Assembly (NCBI GenBank): GCA_035582835.1
Contig: JAYKAV010002662.1
Span: 2,240,911-2,304,910, forward strand
DNA length: 64,000 bases
Direction of reading: 5' to 3'
Source: Phoebastria nigripes
Taxonomy: Eukaryota > Chordata > Aves > Procellariiformes > Diomedeidae
In this document: positions 25,691 to 37,161 of the stretch, one piece after another
Layout of the letters: each line of letters opens with the position of its first letter
How positions within the stretch are numbered: the stretch's first letter is position 1
The notes under the pieces: model-generated
Told to the model about the DNA's origin: nothing
What the model saw: only the letters and a program-made list of their open reading frames with translations
The model's database searches: none
Position numbers and translations under genes: made by a program

Positions 25691-28470
25691 GGACAAGCCA
25701 CTAGGAATATTTGACTCATCGATGTCAGAAGATCCCAAACCTTCCGTGTTACCTAAACAACAAAAGCTTAATGTAAGACACTGTAACGGGTCTGCTGAGC
25801 ACAGCTTGGGAACTACAGATCTCGCACGCAGGCTTGTGGCTTTATATCCATCACCTCGCTAGAAGTGCCCCTCTCTCCTCCCCCCCCGCACAGCCCAACC
25901 CAGCGGTGGTTTTGCTCCCATCATGAATGTTACCTTCAGTGGGAGAGGAGGACTTCATATATTTTTAAGACATTCATACATTTATACAGTATTATTATTA
26001 TTATTATGTAGGATTTGTGAGCTCTTCCAAGTAGCAAAATACTGTTTTTTTCCAGACTGAGAAGTATTTTTATTCACACATTCAGCGTCTCCCGCGCCGA
26101 TGCTGGCCCTAACCCCCCTTCAAACCCACCATCCTGGGGCTGAGCACAGGCAGAGATGATAAATGTGACCAAGTGCCTCGGACCAGCCACACAGCTGATT
26201 AACCCTCTCTCCTCCTTGGAGAGCTTGGGTCGGTCAGATCGATTTTGCTCGTGCCGTCCGGGGGACTGGCAGCGGCCACATTGGGCACGGGGAGATGGTC
26301 CCTCCCGCCGAGCGCAGGGTCAGCCTCCGGCTGCTGGTAAGCAGGGAACTGCAGACAGGAGGATCCTCGGACCCATTTTAAGATCATCTTAAAATAGGGC
26401 GATGCCTCTCAATCGAGCAGGCAGCACAAGCCTTGCCAAGACGCTTAAGCTTTCCAGCCACTCACTTTTCCCATCGGCCACGTGTGCGTTTATTCCTACC
26501 CAACCACCTGCACGTCCCAGCCCATCCCCAGCCTCGACCACAGAGCTGCTGCGCATGGTTTTTTACCATAGGTATTCTTTAGCGAGGGCTCAGTGACATG
26601 GAGTATAACATGCTTATCTCGCCATCTATAAAATAAATATATAATTTTTTAAGCAAGGACACATATCAAAGAGCACAGGATGCAGTGCAGTGACTCATGC
26701 AACCGGCGAAGTACAAAATTGGCTGCATGCATGCCCGCGTAGGGCATTCTGCAGCTCTTCCTATAATTAGTCCTTCAAATGCTAGAGGGGAAAGTAACAA
26801 ATTCAAAGAGGTTCCACTTCCCAATTATTCACATATTTCCAATTCAAATGGTTGTCTGTCAGAGAGCAACATGCCATTGCCCTAGGATATCAAAATGCAA
26901 ACCGAAAAGTCTCTCCAGGAACAGGATTTGCTTTCATTACATTTATATCACCTAATTCATTTTAAGATTATATATAATTAGTCTCTCCCTCCATTCCCTC
27001 CCCAGTTCAATATTCTCTCCCAAGCAATTTCAGAACATACCACACGTGCCAATGGCGCTTCTTCTAAGGCAGCACTCTCCTGCCTTTCAAACGATATAAG
27101 GAATTTTAATTTCTTTTTTCTAGCATTTTCTTTCTTTGAATTGCCAAATCTTTTGGGTGCGCATTAGCACCAAACTGCTTCCACAAGATTTTTATTTTAA
27201 TTTTTTTTTTTTTTTTTAAGCAAACACCTCTGAGGAACTTTTTATCTTTACTTTTCATTTGCTTTCTGACTGCCTGAGATTTCAGGCTACCCTCCCTAAT
27301 TTTTTACAGCCGTTTCCCATCACCATCAGACTCAGTGCACTACCTTCATTTGAACATCTCTGCTTTCATTTTAAATCCTCTTGATTCCAGCAGGTAAACC
27401 CCCTGTAAGGTTTAATACAAGAGGCAACCAAAGCACCCGGATCGCTTTCTCATCAACACGCTATTACAGCATCGCTCCCAGCGAGGATGCAATTTTCTTG
27501 AACTAGAAAAAAGTAAGCCCTGCATCCTGAAAAAGATTTTCAGCAAACACATAAGGAGACTCCTGAGATGGGCAAGTTATTTCTGACCAGCTATGAGTNT
27601 AAAGGAATTATTTCATTATTGTTGATTTTCTAATAGGGAAGGAGGGGGATCTTTCCCCACGGGGGAGAGATGGCGTTTGCTGCTGCTTCCTGCTCTGCTC
27701 CAACCTTCTGCTGAGATTTCCCTGAATTTAGGGGAAAAAAATCACATTAATCATCAACCATTTTAGCACAGATGATGTTGGGGCTAGATGAAAAGCATCC
27801 GATCTACCGGAGGTGAAACAGCACAGTATCAAATACAAGGAATATACCTGATATGCCACCGCCGCCATCTCAGCACAAACCACCGGGCGGGTTTTGCTAA
27901 GATGAAATCAAATGTTTCTCTNTGACAAGAAGATGCCACAGGGGTGTGCCAACTCTCGACAGTCCAGGATCCCACAGCATTTTGCTGCTTTGCTACCCCC
28001 ACCCGCAATCTCAGCTGCAGCCCTGTACCTGTTTTCTTCACCCTTTTGAAGCGACAGGTTTGTGGGTTTTTAAGCAACAAAACAGGGACAGAAATTTTTA
28101 GAGCTTCTTCCAATTTGCAAAACCAATTTATACAAAAGCCCAAAAAGCAAAGAGATGTTTCACCCAATTCCCACAGGTACCCACGACCCCAGGCAGCTGG
28201 TCCTTGGATTGATGCTGTTTAGCACCAGAGCTTTGAGCATCTCCATACGACTAAGAGAAATAAACCATAGCTCTTAACTCGGATAACTCACAGCCCTGAA
28301 GGTGAAGCCAGAGCAAAGATGGGCTCGTCTTATCACAAAATAAACCAGGTGAGGGCAACCTCAAAAGGAAGGAGCTGGGCTGCGCTAAAATAGGAACCGG
28401 CGCTAGCGGGCAGGGTTGTCCAGATGTATAAATAGCTGAAGCAGAAAAGCATCACAATCCCCCATGAAAA

Positions 28471-28518
28471 GAGAAGAAAAAAAAAGAAAATAAAAGGAAA
28501 AAAATGAAAGAAAAAAGC
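28471..28518 (+). repeat. A/G-rich simple tract
   Basis: A nearly uninterrupted purine run of A tracts separated by G, on the edge of the CpG-dense block that follows. Confidence 0.85.
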
Positions 28519-28549
28519 ATTATTTAACTCTATCAAGGAAAATGTGGCA

Positions 28550-28770
28550 TCCTGCACTGCTTCCAACCAGCAGACCCGGGGGAGCGCGGTGGCCAGAGGA
28601 GCCTCGTGGCCGCACACCCGCACACCCCGGGTGCCACCAGCGCCTGTCATCCCTCCGCCCTGCCCAGCAACAACCGCGCTGGCTGCGGGGACACCGGGGC
28701 CAACCAACCCACCTGGGACCACCGGCACAATGCCAGCCACGCAGGCAGGGAGAGGATGAGGAGGCAGCCC
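28550..28770. promoter_or_regulatory. CpG-dense patch with minus-strand splice-donor candidate
   Basis: About 14 CpGs occur within some 180 bases of GC-rich sequence, CpG-island-like compared with its flanks. On the minus strand a CCCAG|gtgggt donor lies at 28712/28713. An ATG at 28812 leads to it in an open frame of 33 codons plus one base, which is the phase ACVR2B exon 2 needs. The encoded peptide is only weakly hydrophobic and lacks the family's APW-type signal peptide, so it is a candidate promoter or first exon only. Confidence 0.2.
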
Positions 28771-31700
28771 GGTGTGGAAACCTCTGCCGGAGTGAAGGCA
28801 TCCCGAATGCATCTCAACCCCTGTGAGCCAGGAACTTCTCTCCCTACCCCAAAATCTGGCCGAAGGGGTGAGGGAAGAGCATTTCTGGTTTGGCATGTCT
28901 GGAGCCACACATGTAGGTGAGCACCGAGAGAGGGGAGGGTGATGGAGGGGTGGGGGAGCCCGGCTCNGTCATGTTAAAAGGGGAAAATACAGTGACCACT
29001 TATACCCACCATAGATTTNTNTTTTTTTTTAGCCTAATGAGTTCCCAGAACCACCTTGAAAGTTTTCCCATCCCCTCGCACGATCTTCGGTGCAAACGGC
29101 TCCCGTAGAGATGCCTCCTGCAGAGCCAGCTAACTTAGAGCAAGCCTCATGCGAATGCCCCAGAAAATGGTGGTTTGCAAGAAATTTTGATCAATCTTAC
29201 TGCTTTTAAGACACTGATCAAGATCAGGAGCACCGGCTCCATTTCTTTTTTTCAAGTGTTTTTACTTCTTATTCTTCTTATTATAACTGCTTGTACGCTG
29301 CACTGCAATTCCCCATTAAGTCCCAGCAGCTTATTTCCAGCTTTACTCAAGTTTTTGCAAGCTGCTCGCCCTCGACTGGGAAGCAAATGTGCTGTTATCC
29401 CTCCCTCCTGGCTGATCCTCAGGTATGACTGACATATCAGCTGCAAAGGATTTTCCACATCATGGGTTCCCTCTTAAAATCGCAGCAGACGATTGCTGCC
29501 TGCAATCAATCGGTTTGCGGCTTGTGCACAGACGGAGCTGTTCCAGCAGAGCTGTTCAGGCTCCCGTTCCTCCTGAATACCCACGGGCGAGCATGTTTAT
29601 CCTGGAATAATATTGTTTTGTTTCAATTTAGCCTCATGGATATATTGCAATGAAATGTAACAGATTAAAAATTAATCTCCACTCCAGATTAGGAATATCT
29701 ACATGCACGCAGCCATTTAGGAGCAGCTATTTCACATTCAATTCATATTGCATTTTAATTTCAATAGTGTATCTGACCACATCTTTAGCAGCCAATTCTT
29801 AAAAGCTGTAGTGTTCAAGAGCAGGGAAGCTAATGAGTTCCTGCAAATAGTCTCTGTATTCAGGAACTAGTAACACTTTAAACCGGGTAGGCAAACAGGG
29901 GGTATGTCGAGCGAGAGCATTACAACAGCAGTCCAAAGAGCTCTTCGCAACGCAGCATCCAAGGAGCTGTTGGCAACAGCGCAAGGCAGGTTTGTGCCAC
30001 TGGAGAAAAGCCTCACGTGGATGCAATTTCACTGATGAAGGACAGAGAAACCCACCTTCCCCGCAGAGACTCAAAGTCACTCGAGGACTCAAAGAACACA
30101 GCACTCGGACGAGGACATCTTCCCCACCGCACCCAGTGTTTTGGTGCCAAGACTTGCTGGCTGCATCCAACTTCCCCCAAATTCCTGTCTCATCCCCTTC
30201 TGCAGGGTGTCTCCTTGCTCATCAAATAGGAGAGTTTACAAACCAGAAAGCCACTGCCCTGAGTTTGTCCATACCGAAAACCCCACTCGCAGCTCCAGGG
30301 ATGCCCTCCCTGTCTTCCCGGCATACACCAAAGACAGCGCCAAAGTTGCATTGGATGGGGGATCGTCACCATAAAGGCAAGATGTACTGAGAGCTGCTGC
30401 AGAACAGAAGTTCAAAGTCTTCAGGAATCCCNACTATCTGCTCTCCACAAAATCTTTGTTTCAAAGAGCAGCAGACAGCAAGATCAAAGCACATGCGGGA
30501 GTCCCCACAGACCTGAGCAACTCCAGGAGGGGTTTCCAAGTGCCTCAGCAGATGTTTCCCTTGGCTTCTGGAAGTCGGGCTGAGTCAATACCAAGCGCTT
30601 TTGGGAAATCCTGCCTTGCAAACTGTCCGCCTAAGGGATGGCAAGAACAGAGCACACTGCAGCAGTGCTAGAAAGCAAGCGACTCTTTCTCAGGCATTTC
30701 AATGCACAGGGAAGCCCGATGAATCCGCAAGATGTTTTCTGGGGCACAACAGGAATCCCAAACTCGGGGCATCCTCAGTAGGAGATTAAGGATTGACAAA
30801 TTTTTTTTCAGAGGAGTCATCTGCATCGGCCAGATGTGCCTTCCAGGTATTTTCTCCCGATGCTATATTCTCTCATCTCATTATCCTAGGATGGAAGATT
30901 TCTATCTCCCGATTCTTATTTCCATCTTCCACTTACAGATGAAGGACACAACTTCTCCACAGTTCCTCTTGGAAGCACACAAACTTCTCATGCTGGACTA
31001 GCAGGAGAGCCCAAGCAGATGGTTTTCAACTCAAACACCAGCGTGGATATTAGGTTTCATTACAGTCAGATTTCTTGGTCCCATTCCTTCGGCAGAGCTT
31101 TCTGTCAGTAGCAACAGCCTCTGCCACATCATGGGTATCCCTGCAGGATTTGGAACTGATATACCCAGTATCATTTTGCTCCTCAGNCGACCGTGCTGTT
31201 TCCAGCTCTACTGACTGCTAAGCAATCTTAGAGGCTTAAGTAGACTCTTATCTTGGAACNGATTTTAATCCTGAAGAGTACCCAGTACAAAAAAAGACAG
31301 GCCACGGGTATCAGAAGATAAAGTTCCTCTGTCCGTGCTACGTAGAAGGTTAAATTAGTGCATCACAGTCCTCTTCAACGACCTTAACGTCTACAACATC
31401 TCAAGCCCATCGCACTAAGCTTCTGCTGGGTGACTCCTTTTGTCATCCGACTGCTTCCCTGAACAGTCAACCTATGGCTGGGTATCACATAGCATCTTCC
31501 AAGCACACAAATGCATCATAAATCCTGCTGAAGATAGCATCTCTCCAACTCTGTTTGACCAGGGGATAGAGTAAGTTTGACTGCTTGCAGTTTAGCCCTG
31601 TTTTTAAAATGTACTTGTCAGAAAGAAAGTGAGAAATACGCATCCTGCCCTCCAAAAATGAGACATTTTGGAGAGTAAAGCACATGGCTCGGGTAGAAAC

Positions 31701-32862
31701 TAGCTTCACTTAATCATGAAGCATTTCTCCCAGCTGGCCTTGTAAAATGCTATGGTTAATCCAGCCTCATCGCGAGTGGATATTTTTTGATAATGAATCA
31801 GGTGCAAACCAGTAATTTCCTCCAGACAAGGCTGAATTAGGAGGGGGCTGCGGCAAAGGCAGCTCCAGCAGAGCAGACCGGGATTTATTCCCAGTATATC
31901 CCCCTCTGGGGAAAAGGGACACGTGTCACAGATTTTCCACGTGGGCATTTCATGGGGTAAAGATTGTTCCTTGCCCACTACAAGCAGACCACGACCTGCT
32001 TCTTTGGAGCCATCNCTCACACAAGCGGGATTTCCCAGGGCTGCCTCGTGTCGCACAGACCTGAGCCCAGCTCTGCCCTCTCCCCTGGCTAAATCGCATC
32101 CTACACACATGCGTGAACAAGGTAAGAGAATGGGATAGAAAGGGAGCTGAATAGATGAGTAATTATATGTATTTTATATTTTTTTTTCCAACCAAAACCG
32201 CCTCCGTCATTAGTGGCGGGTAGGGATGAGGATGTACTTTACATTCTCCACCGAACAATTGCTCTGTTTCAAGAGGATGAGAGATTCAGAAGGTGAAAGA
32301 GATACGGTCCTCGTGAAAGAGATCCTGTCCTTGAAGCAGTGGTTGCAATGATGTGTGCCCACGAGACAAAACCTACCTTAAAAGATACCGTAAGAGCGGG
32401 AACCCAGCTAGTAACATGCAGTGACATAACAGTATTTCCGTGACAGAACAGAGCCCAACCGAGGATGCCCCGTCTGTAACTAACACAAGGCAGAGATTTT
32501 CATGTCAATTTGAATAATCAGAAGCAAGCCCCTGTTTGCAAGATTTCCCCTCAAAAGCAAAAAATCTGCCAGGTTTCTGGCTGCCTTTAATTAATGCAGC
32601 ATCTCTGCTCCAAAGCCAGACTGCTTAACCTCTACCCTAACAAAAACACACTTTTTTTTTTTTGTTAACATTAAAACATTCGTGACCATGAGCACCCATT
32701 CTCCATTTCATTTCTAGCATAGTTAAATTGAGAGTCACTGGCCAAACAAAAGCCATTAGTAGTCTAGTGCTCAAAGCATGGCTAATCTTTCTGTATATTA
32801 TGAAATACAGATAAATCATTCACATACACTTATTTTAAATGCAATCTCCTTCACCTTCCGCA

Positions 32863-32885
32863 TTTTTTTTTTTTTTTTTTTTTTT
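32863..32885 (+). repeat. T23 tract
   Basis: Uninterrupted T homopolymer. There is no adjacent retrotransposon sequence that would make it a poly(A) tail on the minus strand. Confidence 0.9.
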
Positions 32886-33935
32886 CTGGAATTAAATCCC
32901 AGCGGCAGGCACTATTACAAACAACATCTCATATTCAGCAATCAATGGCTGGACGTTGCATCAGTTCACCCTCCATCACTAACACAGCTGGCTAAGTTTG
33001 CCGATCCCAGCCGCGGCAGGACTGTATGGCAGATACACCTCTACGAGGGGTCACAAGTGCAGGGTACACATCCCGCAACATAAATCACAGAACCAAAAGA
33101 TTTCCACTGATTTTTCCTTCTACAGATATTTTTCATCTTTTTGTTGCTGTTGTTGTTTTTACAGGGGATGGTGTCAATGTCAAGCACCAAGTCTTTATCA
33201 GAAGAGCCTCGTCCTATGCTTATGAACAGCCTCAATACATTAGGTAACATAGACTAAACTGCAGTAACCATCGGAGGAATTAATGCAAAGGCAGCTCATA
33301 TCCGTACTAGGGGCAGAATAAGCCCGGATAGAAGCAGGACATCTGCTCCTACCATCCTCAGTGTATTCTTCAAACAATGGGAAGAATAGCCTGGAGAAGC
33401 ACTGACCCTTGCTACATTCAAAGAGTGCCCCTGCTCAATTCATGAAAGTTTGCCTTTCCTTTTCAAGTGAAAAGGCCAGAAGAATACTTGGGAAACCAAA
33501 AGATCGCTTGAAAAAAAAAAAGTCATTTTAACTACAGGAGGCTTCAAACCATCAAACCCCATAAACTTTGTTTAAAAGATTTACAGCAAACTAGTGTGCT
33601 GGGGATTTAATTTTTTCTTTTTGGTTTTTAGGGGGGGAAAGTAAATATAGTTTTTTAATCAATCCTTCCACAAAGAGATTTACAACGCTAATGTGCTGAA
33701 GCATAAACTGATACAGTGACAAACCCCCTTTCTCCTTAAATGTGCTAATAAGGTTGATCCTTTCTCCAAAGCTTTGTTCTTGGGAGGTTTCTGCAATGAG
33801 TTCCCCTCTTTCACCGGCACAGAGCCCTGCTCATGTGGAAATCATCAGGCTGAATACATTCACTGCCTCATCTGCCCCTCAGCATCAGGTCTCAATTGGG
33901 ATTTGGGGTGGTGGGGGAATGACTGGCCAGCAATG

Positions 33936-33962
33936 AAAAAAAAAAAAAAAAAAAAAAAAAAA
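33936..33962 (+). repeat. A27 tract
   Basis: Uninterrupted A homopolymer. No AATAAA signal or coding remnant was seen upstream, so a processed-retrocopy tail is not supported. Confidence 0.9.
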
Positions 33963-36711
33963 GGAGGGGAGGATTACTTTTACAATGCAAAGTAAGGCAC
34001 AATTTAAAATGATCTGTCTGGGGTGGGAGCAGCTAGCACAGGGCATTCCAGCCCCTGAGTGCAGCTTCCCAGCACCTTCATGATGATGAGCAGCAGCATC
34101 CACCTGCGGTGTTAATACAGCCAGCAAGGGAGTTCCATCCCACACCGCAAATCTATCGAGGCAGCAATAACCCCACACTATGGGTTTAAGAACGGAAACA
34201 CTAAGCTGAAATTACCTGCAGGGGTAAAAGGCCCTAAAGTAGAAGGTTAAGCCAAATATAAGAAATCTCAACCCACTGAGAGACACAAGGGAGTGGTTTG
34301 ACTTTTCGAAAGCAGTGAACGGATCAAAGGCACNCACGGTTAGAGGAAGACAGTCGATTCACGGGGTCAATATCCATTTTACCTGTTAACACAGCGAACC
34401 AGGTGCCTTCCTCGATGAGGAAGGTTCTGTTTCATGGATTGATTCCCACGAAAAGTTAAGCTAAGACACCTCTCCTCGCCCTCCACCTCTGCGCAGCAGC
34501 AGATCGTCACGCTGACGAGCAACCTCAAAGATGCTCCATCCTGCAGCCACCCAAGTGCAACTCATCCCAGTAACCTCCAGGTTTTCCACTTTTGCAGGTA
34601 ACTGCAAACAAAACCAACAGTCTTCTCCAACCCACGTTGCAAATAGCTGCCAAGAAGTCCTAGCCCACGTCCACCCTCGGATGCAAAAGAAGGTCAACAG
34701 GGACTTTGGTTCCTCTAATGCCCCACGACTGCCACAGCATCACTTTGAAGACAGATAAAGTTTAAAAACAAACAAAATCCCCACGACTCACAGCTGCTCT
34801 CCCGTATCGGGGCTGTGGCCAAGGAAGGATTCCTCCTGCAATATTTTTAGCTGAACACGCGCTACGTTTATTTCTTGAAGAAGAGAAACCTCCTCAAGGC
34901 TGTGGCGATCACCACATGTGAGAAGACGTTTAACTCTTTCCTACCAAAGAGTCCGTGAGACAAATGTGAGGATAAATGTCCCTGCAGACATTTTGTGGGA
35001 AAACGGGGATTTTCTTTAATACCCCGCAGGTTTCAGCTCCTGCCAAACCCTCTTCCCTCCACCTCTGAACCAAGAGGCACCTCCAAACCCCTTTTACTAG
35101 TCTGAGTGCCCAATGGCCAGTTCGTACCTATGTGCCAAGGAGGAAAATGTATATTAAACAGTACTTTCCAGGGACTTCACAAGTGGGATCATTGCCGTAG
35201 CGTAGCAGAGCTCATATAAACACACCAATCCCTGCTAAAAAAATTTCATATGCATGAACCTGTGATTGCTCCCAGCCCAAGGAGCCTGAAAAGCTTTCCA
35301 GTGTCTAAAATTAAGTTGCCCAAGGAGGCTGGGGACACCCGTATGCGTGTGCATGTGGATGCCCTAACCTCTAACTCAGGGCAGGACCNCTCGTCTCCGC
35401 ACCACCCAGCCCACTGCTCCCTCTTAGTTGCCATGCGGTGCAGGATACGATCCTTGGGAAGGGGCCGTATCCCATTTAAACCCCCCTCCCCAGGCAGACT
35501 CCTCCATCCAAGCTGGACACTGTGCCCTATGGCCACCCTGTGCTTGCTGCTGACTGATGGTTAGAGGAGTATTTATGGCAGAGGTCTTTCTCCAGAAAAT
35601 AAACATAAACGACTTAGCAGCACAAACACAAGCTGGACACGCAAGGCAGGGTATAAATAACCTGCTTACCCTTAAAACCTTTTTCCAACTCACCTATGCC
35701 AAGTGTTTCTGCAGAATCCCCGTCTTAATTTAGAAACCAAATGCATTTTAACCAGGAGCTGGCACTGAGCGTCCCCCGCCTCTGGGCGAGCAAACGGGCC
35801 ACGCCGGCACCGCTGACAAGCAAGGAGCCGGATCCTTCCAGCTCATGATTTCACCTTCCCAGCGGGAAGATATGGCAGGGGAATGGTAAGGAATAAAATC
35901 AGAGACGAATGCAGAGTCTGCTATTCAGACATGCTTTCTCCTTCCTTTTAAACAGGACCTGAAAGCAGCACGGAAAGGCAAAGCCCAGCCTGGGGTGCTG
36001 GGATTTGCAGAAGTGGCAATGCTGACCCCCCGGCAGCACTCAGGCGAGCTGGCCAAAAGGGATTTGAGGCTTTGCCCCAAAGCCGGCCGTGTGCGTGCCA
36101 ACCGCCTCTCAAGTCCATTGCGAGTTCAGATGTAACCAAGGTTCTTAAGGACACGAGTTCAGCTAATCTGAGCTCATCTCACCCAGCGCCACCCTACCGA
36201 ACTCGAGATGATGACTCCGCGGCACCACAGCCCAAGCCCCACGTTCACCCCTTAGCAGGTGCCTTTCATTTTTTTAATTGGTCCCTTTCTTCTGTTTGAA
36301 GCTCAAAGCAGCAGCCTCTGGCCAGAAATGCTTCATTTCAAAAAAAAAAAAAAAAACCCAGTTAGTGGAACGCAGCTGAAGTCCCGCAGCACCCACATAC
36401 GCCTTCTCCTCGTGCGGCTGTTTGGCTGTGAAACGTGGTCCCCGCTTGACCGAGTCGGGGACAGCTCACTCGCGGCCAGCGGGAGCTGGCAGCNGGCTCC
36501 ATCACTGCTCTTGGCAGAGCCAGCCCGGCTCAGCCCCTTCTTGCACCGTCCCGGGGCGATGGGGATGGCGAGCTGGGCAGGGCTGCTGGAGGGGCAGCTC
36601 ATCACGGCATGCCTGAATTTTCACCTCTGGTAGCAACAGGTGGAAGGCAAAAACTTAATTTATACAAGCTGAAGTTGTGTTTACTTATGCAATAGGAGAT
36701 GAAGGGGGCAA

Positions 36712-36729
36712 GATTATCACAAGATAATC
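36712..36729. promoter_or_regulatory. Inverted GATA pair (7-4-7 palindrome)
   Basis: GATTATC, spacer ACAA, GATAATC form a perfect inverted repeat. Each arm contains a GATAA/TTATC core, giving two opposed GATA-like sites. It sits in an AT-rich segment that also has a nearby gattaattat motif. Binding is inference; the symmetry is seen directly. Confidence 0.3.
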
Positions 36730-37111
36730 GCTGCCTTGATTAATTATAAAGCAAAGCCAGCTGCTTCCAATTCCTGCACGGTACAGGCTGCTTCCCAAGG
36801 AACCAGCCAGCACAGGAAAGCTTCAATTATTTTCCTCCTCAACTGTTTAATCCTAAACTTAAGAAAATAATCACACTACAAACAGTCCCGCATCCATCCC
36901 CCAAAAGTGCTCACTGAACAGATCGCTGCTTAAACATGAAAAAAACCCCAGTCATACAAAAACCATTCATTCATCTGTGCTCAATTAAAGAACACAGGAG
37001 CAGCTGATGAAAACACTTACAAGATATTATTAAATCTTACAAGGGGGGGGGAAGCCAAGAGGAATCCAGATATTCAAATTTTTGCCAGGGTTGATTTTTA
37101 TCACATGCAAC

Positions 37112-37161
37112 AAAAAAAAAAAAAAAAAAAAAAAANAAAAAAAAAAAAAAAAAAAAAAAAA
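37112..37161 (+). repeat. A50 tract
   Basis: About 50 A residues with one N at 37136, the longest homopolymer in the window. No upstream gene remnant or polyadenylation signal was seen. The length is likely uncertain. Confidence 0.9.

Larger units (their letters stand above)
22433..28549. other. Intron 1 segment without recognised genes
   Basis: Contains a 19-base tandem duplication (23621-23658), a short ATT microsatellite at 25991-26007, a CpG-dense patch (25480-25690), a T tract at about 27201-27217 and AT-rich unique sequence. No exon is recognised. Confidence 0.7.
28771..36711. other. Intron 1 segment without recognised genes
   Basis: Mostly unique sequence. It holds an AT-rich stretch at 29640-29775, homopolymer tracts at 32863-32885 (T) and 33936-33962 (A), and a GC-richer area around 35760-36560. 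No exon or transposon is recognised. Confidence 0.7.

Noticed and set aside
35760..36560. GC-richer stretches as possible ACVR2B exon 1
   Set aside because: Minus-strand ATGs here do not lead to a hydrophobic signal peptide ending at a phase-1 donor.
37112..37161. A50 tract as the tail of a processed retrocopy
   Set aside because: No AATAAA-like signal, gene remnant or target-site duplication was visible around it.
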